DNA from: Forficula auricularia
Lineage: Eukaryota > Arthropoda > Insecta > Dermaptera > Forficulidae
NCBI GenBank assembly: GCA_024734495.1
Contig: JALMQS010000187.1
Location: 13,287,952 to 13,351,951, forward strand
DNA length: 64,000 bases
Direction: 5' to 3'
Shown here: piece by piece, positions 1 to 11,836 of the stretch
Numbering within the stretch: position 1 is the first letter of the stretch
Layout: each line of letters opens with the position of its first letter
Notes under the pieces: generated by a model
What the model was told of the DNA's origin: nothing
The model's input: the letters and a program-made list of their open reading frames with translations, nothing else
The model's database searches: none
Program-made: the position numbers and the translations under genes

Positions 1-299
1 CCAAAAAAATTTAATAATAATATTATTCATGAAAATAAAAATGTTAGGTATTGTAATTTAAAATGTTTTTTGTACCCAATTTCCCCAAAATTTAGCAAAT
101 TTTTAAAATGTGCCAACACCGTCATCGGTGGCGGTATGTTATATTTAGAAGCTATAAAAGTAACATAATGTTGATATTTTGAAGAAAAATTAAATATATC
201 ATATTTTAGTACTAGGGGGTTCCTCAGAAATAAATATAAGTGCTAGGGTTCCTCGCTCTACAAAAGGATGAGAAACACTGCTGTTTGGTAAAGTAAAAT

Positions 300-790
300 A
301 AGCTGACGTGTTCTGATGTGGCCATCCACTTGACTTTACCATACAACCTGGCACCTAAAATTATTTATAATCATGTAGGTGACTTAGTTTTTGTAATTCT
401 TACCTTTTGGGGGTCCAGTGATTATGTATACAAAATTTGGTTGAGTTTGCTCAAACGGCCTAGATTTTTAATTTTTAACTCCCGCACCCCCAATTTTGGA
501 TAGATATGCACCAAAATCTAATCAGCTCTTAACCTCAATGGACCAGAACTACGTGTGTAATTTGGTTTCGATATTCACACTAGTTTTTGAGCTAGCTCGT
601 GCACAAAAATTTGGTAACGCACAGACTAACCGACAACCAGACAACCAGACTAACAGACATTTTGACAAAACAATTATTATCACGAAAAATATAATTTTTT
701 CGATGTTCACTTATTAGAGCTTTTGTGTAGAGTGAAATGCCATGGTTTAGCAAAAACCACTTTTTTCATGCACGATTACAATACTTGACC
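300..790 (+). repeat. Dispersed repeat, TACAAAATTTGGTTGAG family, copy 1
   Basis: The segment contains TACAAAATTTGGTTGAG followed by a short CAGACAACCAGACTAACAGACA stretch and ends near TTTTTCGATGTTCAC. Related stretches recur at 42440-42745, 57385-57780 and 62830-62965. The short reading frames here are not conserved between copies, so I read it as a decayed non-coding mobile-element remnant of unknown class. Confidence 0.55.
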
Positions 791-1447
791 ATACCCTGTA
801 TGGTAAAGTAAAAAATTGAATGAATTCGTACCGACTAACATCAAAAGTTTAATTCAAGAAAGTAAAGTACAACTATTTGAATCTTGAAAGACGTTGCTTC
901 TAAGTACTTCTAAATCAATAGAAGTTTTGTTTATTTCCGTAATGTCTGTAAGATGTGGTTTCGGGCCTTGGCCATCCTCGCCTTCTGATTTCCGGCTTTG
1001 ACATGCTAAATAGTTTCTCAAGTTTAATCTTGGCCAACACCAGACTGGCCTCCCAGCCTTTCTTTCCGTTTCCTTGTAATAAATGCATTTTGCCATGAAA
1101 AGACGGGACGCTCCTCTGCTTGGGATTCCTACAGCTTTACCCCGTCTCCAGTTCGCCTTTACTTTGAACCTTTGTCATTCGTACATTGGCCATGGATTCT
1201 CCGAGCGATTTCAAAAGAAGACAAGTCCAGGTAATGGTCCAGACGCTTTTATCCAATGTTCTTCCTTTCCCTGGAGCTATTCTTCTATTGAAAAAAAAGC
1301 AATTCGATTAATCTATTGAGAAAAAAAGATGATTTTATCTCGAACACACTAATACTTTTCTTTGGTAAAGGATATATTATATTCTTTTGTATGTTAGTTT
1401 CTGCAGTTTTATGGAAAACATTAGGGTGTTTTTAATATTTATAGATA

Positions 1448-1455
1448 GTTTATGG
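1448..1455. other. 8-bp target-site duplication, left side (hAT, copy 1)
   Basis: GTTTATGG stands directly before the element and again at 2541-2548 directly after it. A perfect 8-bp duplication is the hallmark of hAT insertion and fixes both element ends to the base. Confidence 0.9.
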
Positions 1456-2540
1456 CAGAGGCTCCCAAACTGTGTGCCGCGGGCCGCCGGGGAGCTGCGG
1501 CCTCTTCACAGGTGCGCTGCAAAGCTTCATAATTAATTGAAGCAAGACATTTGGCCTAACTAGAGAAAAAACAAAGTGAGAAGCTAAAAATTTATTTATT
1601 ATTCATTTTTATCTCTTACTTACGATTAGACATTATAGTACAGTGCCTGGAGTACCGAGCGATGCTCGGTGACTTTTTGCCTTTAAATAGCTAAGTTTCA
1701 AATTTCAAAGCTCTGCGACTTAACGAAGACGATATATGAACGATTAAAATATATATTTTACGACATGACTAATCTACACCCCATTCCTTTATTTCAATCG
1801 GATTAAAATTTATACACGGCTAATAACTTAAGAAACTTGATAAATACACCAATTTTTAGCGAAATCGTTAGAAATCTATTCTATATATACAAGAATTGCT
1901 CTTTTAATATAATAATAATAAGATAAGATAAGATAATCCGAAAAAATTTAACTTTGACAACTTTGAAAAAAATCTGAAATTTAGTATATAAAAAGCCCCC
2001 CTCCCCACCCCCCATGTGGTCTGAATTTTTGGTTTTCATAGAAAAATAAATTATTAATTCCCAAGATATTTTTATCGATTCTAATACAAAAGTACTTAGA
2101 GAGACCAAACGATATTTGTTTTGGTATAAACCGAAAAAATCTGAAATATATACAAAGGGTCTCACCCTGTAGTCTGAATTTTTGATTTTCATAGAAAATA
2201 AATGATTAATTCCCAAGATATTTTTATCGATTCTAATACAAAAGTATTTAGAGAGACCAAATACGGTATTTATTTTGGTATAAAGCGAAAAATTTAACTT
2301 TGACACTGTCGAAAAAATCTGAAATATTTAACAAAGGGTCCCACCCTGTGGTCTTAATTTTTGATTTTCATAAATAAATAAACTATTAATTCCCAAAATA
2401 TATTATTTTTATTGAATACTAGAGTATTCAAAGAACAAATACCGTATTTGTTTTGATATAATGTACTTTTAAGAAGGGCTCCATGGAAAAATTTAAATTG
2501 AAAAAAGGCGCCGCAACTCGGAAAAGTTTGGGAACCCCTG
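1456..2540. mobile_element. Non-autonomous hAT element, 1085 bp
   Basis: The left end reads CAGAGGCTCCCAAACT and the right end is the inverted AGTTTGGGAACCCCTG, which is the usual hAT terminal form, flanked by GTTTATGG on both sides. There is no transposase reading frame. The 141-codon frame inside comes from three internal tandem repeats and is not a gene. Both ends are GC-richer than the body. It must have been moved by a hAT transposase encoded elsewhere. Confidence 0.88.
1962..2470. repeat. Internal tandem repeat of the hAT element, about 3 units
   Basis: Units start with GAAAAAATCTGAAAT near 1967, 2133 and 2310, so the period is about 165-177 bases. Each unit carries TTAATTCCCAAGATAT and a TTTGGTATAA-like end. 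The third unit is the most diverged. Subterminal repeat amplification is common in non-autonomous hAT elements. Confidence 0.7.
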
Positions 2541-2548
2541 GTTTATGG

Positions 2549-3236
2549 AATAATATTTTTTTCGTTTTCAAGAATATTCTAAATTAATAAAGATATAGGG
2601 GATTATAAATTTTAAATTCGAACGCAAACCAATAACAACGGGCAACGTCTTAGGTCTGCTTAGTAATACTTGTCTACAATCTGACAAAGTAGGTATAGAA
2701 TGAACAAAGAATAAATTATAAATATTATTTTGTTTCCGAAGAGTAAATATATTAAAACTAAATAAATAAATGTTATTTGTACAAATGTGATTCCATAGAA
2801 ATTAGTTTTTTTCTTTTTGTTAATTATTTAAATTAGGTAAATTGATATTCGCTAAAGAAAAAAATTGTTTTTTACTTAAGTATTATTATCCCGTCTAATA
2901 GTTCAAAATCACACTTCTCGATGTTTAACATCTCTTTAAGTGTAAGTTTCAGTGATTCTTCTACACATAAAAAAAATAAAAATTGGTTGCTGTTTACAAT
3001 ATTAATGAACATTTTACTCACTCCCTAAAGAAGGTAAATACTTCGATTTCTCTCGGCCATGTTTGGAACAGTAAATTTTTTTTCATTAATTTTAAAGAAG
3101 ATATCACCACATTGGGGAGCGAAACACTATTTTTTTTTTCAATCTTCCCTTCAATGTCAAAGAGGAGATAGATTAAGTAAACCTGTGACGTCATGCATTA
3201 TTTCTAGATTGAGCTTGAATTTTCATAGTTTGAACT
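2549..3236. other. AT-rich spacer, nothing recognised
   Basis: Between the hAT element and the inverted duplication. Two overlapping 60-codon frames at 2983-3253 have no start context, splice context or recognisable motif. I see no supported gene. Confidence 0.5.
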
Positions 3237-3831
3237 TGTTTCATACAATTTAAGTACGCCATTGAAATGATAATTGATATCTATCATGTACTGGCAACCA
3301 AATTCTTTATTTCAAAGATGGATCTTTTAATTCCTATTCTTGACTCATACTACTCGTATATCATTTGGTCAAAATGTATTCCATTTTGATTCGTTGTCTA
3401 CTAAATGAAATGGTGCAGCAGAATTAATGAAGCAGCATCATTATCGATAATTAGAGAAACGGACAGGATATCACTATCATGGTTTCGGGATTGGTTTACA
3501 TTCGTGTCAGAATTGCCTTCTGGGTGATCTATGATATGAAATTTGTAATTAAATCCGGACCAAGCCGGCTATGACTAATGATTATGATAATACAAAAGTC
3601 ATATTGTAATGGCTTACAATTGAGAGGAAACACATCGAATAGAAGCGAGGCATTTATTAAAACATCGGATGTAATTATATGAATTCAAATAAAAGATGAA
3701 GGGATAGTGAGATAATGCTTAAACTTAGCCACCCACAGACACCGTAATGTAAAAATCGAGTAATACCGTATTTTTATAATCATCATAAAAAGTTTTGACA
3801 AAACTCGGTAAACTTTCCACAATTGCTAATA

Positions 3832-4242
3832 CAGTAGAACCTCGTTTATCTGGACTAACTGAGACCAAAGGCAAATCGGGTAATCGAAAATCCGGATAGT
3901 CCGGATATATGGGTAATAACAACAAAACAAATCCTTAAATCCTCAAATAAGCGAATTTGAATTTATTACGATAAAAATAAGCATGTTTATATCAAAATTC
4001 ATAAATAAAAAAAAAATAAAATAACTTTTCACATCATTTCATTTCAAAGAATTTGTCCACTGTCTTTTGTAAAAATATCAAAATTAAAGCGAATTTTTGG
4101 TGAAATTATAATTACATTCTTGCTATCAGAGATAAAAATTATTATGTATGTGAACATTTATTAAAATAAAAATGTCTACAAATACGATCCGGATAATCCT
4201 GAGGTTCGGATAAATATGGGCCGGATAAACGAAGTTTTACTG
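3832..4242. mobile_element. Pogo/Tigger-like MITE (left arm copy)
   Basis: The ends are CAGTAGAACCTCGTTTATC and the inverted GATAAACGAAGTTTTACTG, with TA next to each. This is the terminal pattern of pogo/Tigger-derived MITEs. It is about 410 bp and has no transposase. The 66-codon frame reading out of the left end is just the repeated CCGGATAT-type terminal sequence in translation. Confidence 0.75.
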
Positions 4243-4685
4243 TAATTTGGCTCGTGTTGGGTTTCGTTCAAAAGCAAAACAGAACCATTTTAGTGTCACA
4301 GTAATTTCTATCTAGCTGTGTAGCTCTTAAACCAAAGAAGATACATTCTTGAAATTTATTCTTTTGACAATTTTTTCCCTAAATTAAAAACTGTTAAAAT
4401 TAATCGAATGATTCGTTTATGTATGGTGGAATTTTTCGAGATCGAAAAAAATATTTTTTTATAATGGAATGTTTTATGTTAGGTATTCCTGCAAAGATGT
4501 GATTATGTAGGTTTAAGCTATTCTATTTTTTAAATTTAATTTACTTTAAAATTACAATTAATGAGATAGTCAAAGTACCCATGTTTGGATTTTCAAATCA
4601 ATGAACATAAAATTAAGAAAATTTATTTTAATATAATATAATGTATTATACTATCTTTAAATATCTTCCAATCATTCAAGTTCTG

Positions 4686-4755
4686 GGATCGATAGCTCAG
4701 CGGTTAAAGAGGATTAGCCCCCCCCCCCCCAAAAAAAAAAAAAAAAAAAAAAAAA
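4686..4755 (+). repeat. tRNA-like box A next to poly-C/poly-A tract (left arm)
   Basis: TAGCTCAGCGGTTAAAG matches the pol III A box, but no B box follows. Instead the sequence runs into a C tract and a long A tract. This looks like the 5' half of a tRNA-derived SINE or tRNA pseudogene. The homopolymer lengths differ between the two arms. Confidence 0.45.
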
Positions 4756-4829
4756 CAGGACCACTAAAGAACTTTCTCTAATTTTAATTTAATTTTTATT
4801 ATATTATTATGTATATATAAATAAATAAT

Positions 4830-5020
4830 AAATAAATTCACCTTTATTCTTCGAACTGCTTAGAGGCACAAGTCCTCGGTGGCTAGGTCTTCCAAACATC
4901 AATACAATCTAGCTACAATACATTAACAAACATTAATACAAATTAACTACAACAATTTAACAAATAATAAACAAGTAAAAAAGAAAAAAATAGAAATGTA
5001 TGCTCATTAACAAATAACAT
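4830..5020 (-). repeat. LINE-type 3' tail (left arm)
   Basis: On the minus strand the segment reads CCGAGGACTTGTGCC, then GAATAAAGGTGAAT, then an ATTT/AAAT simple-repeat tail. This is how Jockey/CR1-type non-LTR elements end. Only 3' untranslated sequence is visible. The right arm carries the same tail at 22720-22880. Confidence 0.45.
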
Positions 5021-5318
5021 GACCATAGATTTCCATCAAAAGACAAAAAGTAATTTTAAAATTCCGCGCGAAACCCCGATACCAGGAGCAGTATATATAC
5101 CATGTTTTGAAAGTATCGCTCCTTTTTGTTATGAGGCTGTTTTTTTTTACTTTATAATAAAATAAATGTTTCGATAGGGGCTATTGTGATTATCTAGTTA
5201 ATTAATGCTATACCTATATGATATCCTGTAAAAGAACAAAAATGGAGGGAAGATAAGGTTAGTTCTCTTCAAAATTGTGTGAAATAAAAAGGTAAAACAA
5301 TTTAACGTTTATATAAAA

Positions 5319-5600
5319 TTTATTCAGTAATTAACAAAAGGGAAGGTTTTATATTTTGTGGAGTGGTGTAGATGGATCAAGAAGAGTGTTTAGGAAAGGT
5401 ACAGGCCATTTGGAGCCTGGTTCCCGTTCCGCGATGCCTTGCATAAAATTGGATTGAACGTGTGTGGGCTGTGGGCGCTGCTCAAGATATTGAGCGCCAA
5501 AATGCCCTTTCTGTATTTGTCCAGAAAGAAAGTTTCTTGCCGGTTATTAGGGCAAAGGAGCGTATAGGTTTTGTTGGTCACCAAGCGAGCGGGCGCCAAA
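5319..5600 (-). CDS. Exon-like block B, left arm (unknown product)
   Basis: This GC-richer block reads open for about 74 codons on the minus strand to a TAA at 5390-5392, followed by an AATAAA signal at 5319-5324. Upstream is a consensus acceptor with a pyrimidine tract. The protein is not one I recognise. A second frame on the same strand is also open, so the true frame is unsettled. See the right-arm copy at 22067-22297 for the splice analysis. Confidence 0.25.
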
Positions 5601-5697
5601 AAACATTTACATTGCAGAACCTTTCAGAATAAAAGAGAAAAATAATTAAAGAAATGAGAACACGTATAGGATATAAATTTTAGCTATCAGAATATTC

Positions 5698-5990
5698 TTA
5701 CCTTTCAGGCCCATACAACCAGCAAATAACACACATAGAGTAATTTTAAGAGATGTTTACCCTGTGGTAGTTGTATGAATAAGAACGAGTGGGAGCATAA
5801 GCCAGGGGCTCGAGAGCAAAAAGGTGGTGGGGAGTGAAGTTTCAAATGCCGACAATAGGCGTCCGAGTGCGCTGATGAAATTACTGATTTGACCAGTGAA
5901 AAATTGGGACAATTTTGAACATATTCCAGTATAGAAACCTCGGTATACAAGGCCCAAAAGCAGTTCACCAGTTTTTTATGAGTATGTAAT
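5698..5990 (-). CDS. Exon-like block A, left arm (unknown product)
   Basis: An 87-codon frame with cysteine-rich character (VNCFWALYTEVSIL near its start) ends in TGA just before a strong donor, AAAG|GTAAGAAT, on the minus strand. It is the inverted copy of 21693-21985, with one visible residue change (E versus V in ILxYVQN). The function is unknown. Confidence 0.25.
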
Positions 5991-7125
5991 TTCTCTTAAG
6001 AAGTCAATTCAAAAGAATAAATGCATCAGGGTTAATAATTAAAAAAAAAAAGATTTATTATTTAAAATGAAATTATATGTCAAAGAAAGTTTATTTAGTA
6101 TCTATTTATTTATTTATTTATTCATTTTAATTATAATTTAATTTTGAAATTACTTTAGGTACCACTTTGTTGTTATTCCTTCATCTAATTGTTTTTTATC
6201 AAATGCGAAACCACGACACTGCACGACCTCAATAGATTATTTTTATCGTAACTTTTATAAAGGTACAAAATGAATGGAAATTATTTAATTTAAACTTTTC
6301 TAAAACAGAACTGATTTGTTTAATTATAAATTTTCTAACAGAATTAAAAAAAAAGTTAAAAATTAATAAAAACATTTTATAAAGCGATTAAAAGAGAAAT
6401 GACACGAATTTCTCCTCTCCCTTTTGGGAAATTCAAGGGAGATATGTTTTTTTATCTTAAATTCATACTGTACTGCACTCACCTGTAGGTTTATAGTCCA
6501 GGAATTCTTTAACTATCGTTTCTCCTGAAATCCTCCAAAAAATATTTTTTGTGATTTCAAAAAACTAATTGTTACTATTACTTTGTATCAACTAGACAAT
6601 ACGGACCAACCTGTCTACTTTATTAACATTTCGATATTTCCAAAGTTTTTTCAATGATTTCTTAAGCCCCCAGGGGTCCATGCCAATGAATAAACAAATT
6701 GGGGGTCTGTGAAAGGAAAAATGGGGGCTCACGATAGTGAATCTCATTTAAGCAGGTCGTAACTTTAAATTTGTCTTTCCATGAATGGAATAATTCACAT
6801 AGACATAGACAGATAGATTTGTTGCTTAGTTTTTCGTGAAAACATAACAAACAGGCTGACAGTACATTGGGGTTTTGTATATAAACTTATTTCCGCAATT
6901 ATATTGTCGCTACAGTTTCTATCGGAGCATTGTAGCTCGTAAAATAAATAGGATAAAAACTTGAAATCTAAATTTTAAATACATATTTATTCATTTTCTC
7001 GCATATCAAAAATTCCACATTTTATATAAAATTTTGAATTCAAACTTCTGTAATTGTAGTATTATGTAATTGTTTTAAAAAAAAAATAACGAAATCTTTC
7101 ATTTTTCAAATTTTAGTATCTACTA

Positions 7126-7156
7126 CTGAAGATGGTCAATCAGTGGTGACCGAAAC
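7126..7156 (+). ncRNA. Hammerhead-like core (left arm)
   Basis: CTGAAGA, one T, a GGTCA/TGACC hairpin of 5 bp, then GAAAC. The GTC that follows GAAAC in the better copies is here TGT, and no flanking helix is obvious. It is probably an inactive relative of the cores in the foldback elements. The identical copy in the right arm is at 20519-20549 on the minus strand. Confidence 0.3.
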
Positions 7157-8074
7157 TGTTTTGGTGAATTAATAAAATAAAAATAATTGTAAATAAATTT
7201 ATTGTCTTTTATTGGTTTGTGACTACAAAAACATTTTCAATTTAAAAATAATTTAAAAATTAAGTCATTTAAGTTCTGGAAAATTTTAATCGAATGATTA
7301 ATTTGGGGAGGGTCAAATTTTATGTTGGGTCAAAATATTTTTTTTTCATTTAGTTAGATGTATCTCTGTACGAAAGACCTCTTCCAGCCGAATTAGGTTT
7401 AATTTTTTAAAATTAATTTCCGAGTTAAAATGACTGAGTGGAGAACTTTCACTATTTTTAGGAGTTTTTAAGCAATGGAAAACGATTTAAAATTATGGAA
7501 AAAATAATTCTAAAATTTACTAATTCTGGAGTGGAGGTTGGTTACTTTTCAACCAAAGGATGTTGTCGAAAAAAAGTTCCCTTCATTTTTGAAATTTTAT
7601 TTTAAACTTCGCTTTTTTTTTTTGCAAATTTCTTCGAATACAGCATCATTTTTGCTATTTTTTAAATTTAGCATTAGATTTTTTTAAAAATATATTTTGG
7701 CACCTTCTCTCCATTTGGATACTGCTTTATTGTGAGTGACAGTAGGATTCAGGAATTAATTCTTGTGATTTCTTTCACAGTCCCTGAAATGGAAATCGAC
7801 CATATTCCACAATGAATCAGACTGCCCTATGAAAATTTTAAATTTCTCCTAATTCTATTGCTATAAGCAAGCTACTCTTAGTTATTATCTTATATATTGA
7901 GAGCTCTTATAGAATTGGATTATTCCAAAAATTCTCGAATCATCTTTATTTATTCCTTTTTTCATTATTACTATTTTAATAGTTGCTATGTAAGAACAAT
8001 TTTTATTCGACTGAAACTCCTATTTATTATAATTTCGATTATTTGTACACTCGGGAGCAGCTAAATCGACTCAA

Positions 8075-8229
8075 CCTCTAAGCGCGCATACAAAGTCGTT
8101 TTTCTTTTAAATGGCCAAGCCGATATTTATAAAATAAATATATCTTTAAAGCTTATTTATTTAGCTTTATATTGATATCAATTTCAAGCAAATCGGCTCA
8201 TTACTTTTTAAATTATGTGATCTGAATGA
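8075..8229 (+). repeat. Left terminal inverted repeat of Tc1 element 1
   Basis: Reverse complement of 9516-9669 with few mismatches. It runs from CCTCTAAGCGCGCATAC to TGATCTGAATG. The true TIR probably starts at 8048, but its partner is in the gap. Confidence 0.85.
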
Positions 8230-8328
8230 CAATGAAAGGAAAAAAGGGTGTAAAGGAAAGGAAAAGTAGGGATGTTCAAAATTAAAATAAAATTGACATT
8301 TTAAACATAACAAAGAAAATTTATTTTC

Positions 8329-9361
8329 TTAATAATTTGTGTTGCCCCCTCTAGCTTTTATAACAGCCCGCATGCGATCCTGCATCGACCTGATGAGTTT
8401 TTTTATAAAATCTTGAGGGATGCCTTCCCATTCATCTAACAAAGCTGTCTTAAGCTCATCAATGGTCGAAGGTACCGAATTTCTGGCTCGAACCCTTTGT
8501 TTGAGGTGGTCCCACATATGTTCGATGGGATTCATGTCTGGGCTTAGCGCTGGCCACTCTATGGTGTGGATAGCGACTTCGGTCATGTATTGCCGAGTGA
8601 CCATCGCAGTGTGGCACCGGGCATTATCATGCATCAGTAAAAAATTTTCCCCAATAAATCCTTTATAAGGAACAACATGATGCAGAAGAATGTCAGCAAT
8701 GTAACGGTCAGCTGTTAGACCCCCTCCCCGGCCTCCACCAGGCACAAAAACAATATCTGTTTTTCCCTCCAGAGAAATGCCACCCCAAATCATGCAGGAA
8801 CCACCACCATGTGACACTGTTTGAGAGAAACAGCATTGAGAAAATCGCTCTCCCTGACGCCTGTAGACCCGACTTCTCCTGTCACTTCCATGAATGCACA
8901 CTCTACACTCATCTGTAGAAAAGGACAGCCCGCCATTGGTCGATACTCCAATTGAGATGCTCTCGAGCAAATTGAAGTCGAGCTTGACGGTGACGTGAGG
9001 TTAATTTTGGCCCAGAGGCAGGTCTTCTGCAAGTGAGGTTGGCTTCCTTCAAGCGTCTTCTGACTGTCCACCGACTGACAGCCAGACCTCGAACTTCTCT
9101 CAGCTGCTGCTGGACATCGACACCAGTGAGGTGGCGGTTTCGGAGAGACGTCGTGACAATAAAACGGTCATCCCTCTCAGACGTGCACCGGTGGCGGCGG
9201 GTATTCGGTCTCCGAGTGAAGGCACCAGTCTCCTGAAACCTTCTGTAGACCCTTGAGACAGTAGACTGACTTAAGTTCAATTGACGAGCAACTTCTCTTT
9301 GGCTAAGGCTCTGTTCCAACAGAGCAACAACTTGAGCGGCAACTTCTGGCTTAGTATCCAT
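8329..9361 (-). pseudogene. Tc1-family transposase, frameshifted
   Basis: The enzyme family cuts and pastes its own transposon at TA sites. The frame starts MDTKPEVAAQ and has an N-terminal helix-turn-helix DNA-binding region at about residues 12-42 (LSQREVARQLNLSQSTVSRV). The catalytic triad is visible: D in STDECR (about residue 146), D in HDNARCH (about 245) and E in NPIEHMW (about 280). Exactly 34 residues separate the last two, so it is DD34E, the Tc1 type. The total of about 343 residues is normal. It is broken by a single frameshift near 8925-8935, between AVLF and STDE, so it reads as two overlapping frames (8909-9361 and 8329-8970). No other stop is needed to explain the break, so decay is recent. 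Confidence 0.9.
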
Positions 9362-9515
9362 GATTTTCTAAAAACAATTGTGTCAATTTGCGTAGATGTG
9401 TTCAGGTCAATTGCTGAAAATCGATTAATAAGAATAATTGGTTACATTGGTTTTTATAAGGAAATTGTAACTAACAAGTAGCGGCAGCTAGGAACAGCAA
9501 TTTTTCCAGTTCAGC

Positions 9516-9669
9516 CATTCAGATCACATAATTTAAAAAGTAATGAGCAGATTTGCTTGAAATTGATATCAATATAAAGATAAATAAATAAGCTTTAAAG
9601 ATATATTTATTTTATAAATATCGGCTTGGCCATTTAAAAGAAAAACAACTTTGTATGCGCGCTTAGAGG
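9516..9669 (-). repeat. Right terminal inverted repeat of Tc1 element 1 (truncated by gap)
   Basis: Matches 8075-8229 in inverse orientation and ends at the N run, so its last ~27 bases and the outer flank are missing from the assembly. Confidence 0.85.
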
Positions 9670-9769
9670 NNNNNNNNNNNNNNNNNNNNNNNNNNNNNNN
9701 NNNNNNNNNNNNNNNNNNNNNNNNNNNNNNNNNNNNNNNNNNNNNNNNNNNNNNNNNNNNNNNNNNNNN
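9670..9769. other. Assembly gap (100 N)
   Basis: Exactly 100 N, the usual placeholder for a gap of unknown size. The left contig ends inside a Tc1 inverted repeat and the right contig starts with an 11-bp hairpin. Both are plausible reasons for the assembly break. Confidence 0.98.
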
Positions 9770-10040
9770 CGTACTTCGAGTCGCTAACTCGAAGTACGCT
9801 GGTTCGAGACCGAGTCCCGGCAGATATTTGCAGTCACCTCCTCTTGGAAAGCAAATGGCAACCTACCAAGAGTAGCAACTGCTCTATTAAACCTCTCCAA
9901 ACTAGCCGTTCGTAACCGGCGTTAAAAGTAGATCCTGCATATCTGTGTAAAACAACTAAAACCACTCAGCACAGGTACATGTGGTGGAGAGGCGCCGACG
10001 CCCGTTTCGGGTATGGCACTCTAAGAAGAAGAATTTAGAG
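9770..10040 (+). repeat. tRNA-derived SINE-like repeat, 5' part missing
   Basis: The contig starts with CGTACTTCGAG and its inverted CTCGAAGTACG, separated by a short loop. Then comes GGTTCGAGACC, a full match to the pol III B box. A body of non-coding sequence ends in CTCTAAGAAGAAGAA, a LINE-like tail. The A box would lie in the gap. This suggests a tRNA-derived SINE. The 74-codon frame crossing the N run is an artefact. Confidence 0.5.
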
Positions 10041-11380
10041 ACATGATTTTTTCTTCTTGTCTGGATTCCCTACCACACTACTCAGCAGCCTAATAAGGTG
10101 AAAACAATTCTTGAGCCAAAATTTTTCAATTTTTTAAAGGAAGAACTAATTAAACCTAGGCTTTCTAGTTTCAAAGTTTCAGGATGAAAGCAGACAATCA
10201 GACAAATTAAAATCTTTATTTGGGAGGCGATTAAATTATTGTAGCTAATAAGCTGAAACTTGGGACACAAATACTTTTTATTTATTCTTATATATTCTTA
10301 GTAAGTGAAAAATGATGAATTATGAAATTGATAGGTCTATAAGAAAAAACAGAATTTATTTTTTGAAATCGAATCACTAGACCAAGCACGGCGTAACGAG
10401 CTTAAGTCAGGGGGGGGGGGGTGAAAACTTGGAAAGTGATGTAGGGCTACCGGGGGGGGGGGGGATCTAAAATACTCCCTGGTAAACGGAGGGTCTGGGG
10501 GAACTTCCCCAGAAAAATTTTGAAGCAAATTGGCACAATTTAACCAATTTTTAAGAAGTTTGTAGCTGTGGTTTTATTGAAAACTAAAAGAAGAAAAAAA
10601 GTGTTTAAATAATTTGTCTGTAGTTTAGGTTCAAAAGGTAATAAAATAAAACGAAATTAAGCAATAATATATACTTAGATGAAGACGACAGCTTGTTCTT
10701 AACCTAGTCCTACCTATTTAAGTAAACTGAGTAATTATTAGGCTAACGTTAAGTCGCAAATTTTTTGGTTTTGTTAACGCAATCAGATAATAGTATAACA
10801 TTAATTTTACAACCAACAATTTGGCAACAAAGTTGTTTTTGAAAAAAGTAACGGTAAAATTCCTTTCTTTAGGCGGTCCGCTGACCCCTTTGACGCCGTG
10901 GACAAATTCCCAAGGGGGTCAACTGATCCCCCTGACCCCGCGGTTCCGCCGTCCCTGCACTATAGAGTGACTAGTGGGTTCTCTCATTTTAAGTACTACA
11001 CTCACACTTTATGAGCATGTCATGAAGGGACGCTCTAATATTTCTCACTCTACCACACTTATTTGTCTTTGAAATATCTAATCATATAATTTCGACGTCA
11101 TTAAGTATTTAGTGCCTTGTCAAAAGAAAGAAAAAGTTACAGATATGCGAATGGTATTTTTAGTGTAAAATTCTAAGCAGGCTATTGGGAATAAGGGCTT
11201 TATTTAATGAAATTATTAATTATAAGGGAAGTATTAACATTCTATTTGAACTCCCCCAGACTGGCTGTAATTCTAAAGCGTATTCCATTGTTTTATTTTT
11301 GTATGCATATGGAGTCCCATAAGCCAAACAATTTTGTATCCACATGATATTATAAATTTAAGCGACCCAATACATGAAAA
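10041..11380. other. Spacer with G tracts, no gene seen
   Basis: Two runs of 12 or more G (near 10410-10422 and 10452-10463) lie in a segment with repeated GGGGG blocks. A GC-richer stretch at 10870-10965 repeats CTGACCCC/GGGGTCA. No frame has a recognisable product. The 63-codon proline-rich frame at 10337-10528 is the complement of the G tracts. Confidence 0.5.
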
Positions 11381-11393
11381 ATTAACTTATTGA

Positions 11394-11545
11394 TAAAATA
11401 CTTGGTAGATTTCACATTAAGATATAAAAATAAAACGAATTTATTTTTAGAGAATCTTTAATCTCGATATATATATTTCGCGTGACTAACCCATCTTCAG
11501 GAGATACAGGAAGTAACTGAATGTGAAACCTACCAAGTATTTTTA
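11394..11545. repeat. Foldback element, GATTTCACA type
   Basis: Arms TAAAATACTTGGTAGATTTC (from 11394) and the inverted AATGTGAAACCTACCAAGTA (from 11519) enclose a core on the minus strand at 11476-11500: CTGAAGA, T, a weak GGG-type hairpin, GAAAT. A stretch reading AAAAATAAAACG follows the left arm. The same TTTCACA plus AATAAAA signature occurs at 19421-19579, 37754-38068, 41092-41262 and 43083-43162. Confidence 0.6.
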
Positions 11546-11649
11546 TCCAATAATTTTAAAAAATGTTTCACCAAGTACCAACACCAAATACGCATTAAAA
11601 TTACATGGAGCATAAGGAAGTCAAAATAAAACGACGAAACGTCGCTAAC

Positions 11650-11836
11650 TAATTAATAAGCACATACACGGTACTTATTTCCAATAAACTGTTTAATATA
11701 TAAATATATTATTTGATTAATTGTATAATAAAAGAAACGTTTCGGCCATGATGTCTCATTATTAATCAATCGTATGTTTCCTACATTTAAAATAACTAAG
11801 TTAATTAAATTTATAATTTTCTTTTTTTGCAACGAA
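11650..11836. other. AT-rich spacer
   Basis: Nothing recognised. The 93-codon minus-strand frame spanning 11653-11934 runs into the GAAACGTCGG repeat and is not supported as a gene. Confidence 0.4.

Larger units (their letters stand above)
3237..8045 (+). repeat. Left arm of a ~4.8 kb inverted duplication
   Basis: The arm is the reverse complement of 19635-24443, with only scattered substitutions and small indels. The two coordinates of matching positions add to about 27680 throughout, so the arms are collinear. Reading frames on the minus strand here match plus-strand frames in the right arm with single residue changes (for example N to K in the frame at 5390-5599). The inner end stops exactly where the Tc1 element begins. 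The outer end is set only by the gap that cuts the other arm. Confidence 0.92.
8048..9669 (-). mobile_element. Tc1-like DNA transposon, right end lost in gap
   Basis: A Tc1-type transposase pseudogene lies between long inverted repeats, 8075-8229 and 9516-9669, which match base for base over about 154 bp. The left terminus is probably CACTCGGGAGCAG at 8048, next to TA at 8046-8047. The mirrored right terminus would extend about 27 bases into the N run. Internal TIR sequence includes AGCGCGCATACAAAGT. The long TIRs make it an IR/DR-like member of the family. Confidence 0.85.

Noticed and set aside
9651..9875. 74-codon frame across the first gap
   Set aside because: It reads through the N run and a SINE-like repeat, so it is an artefact.
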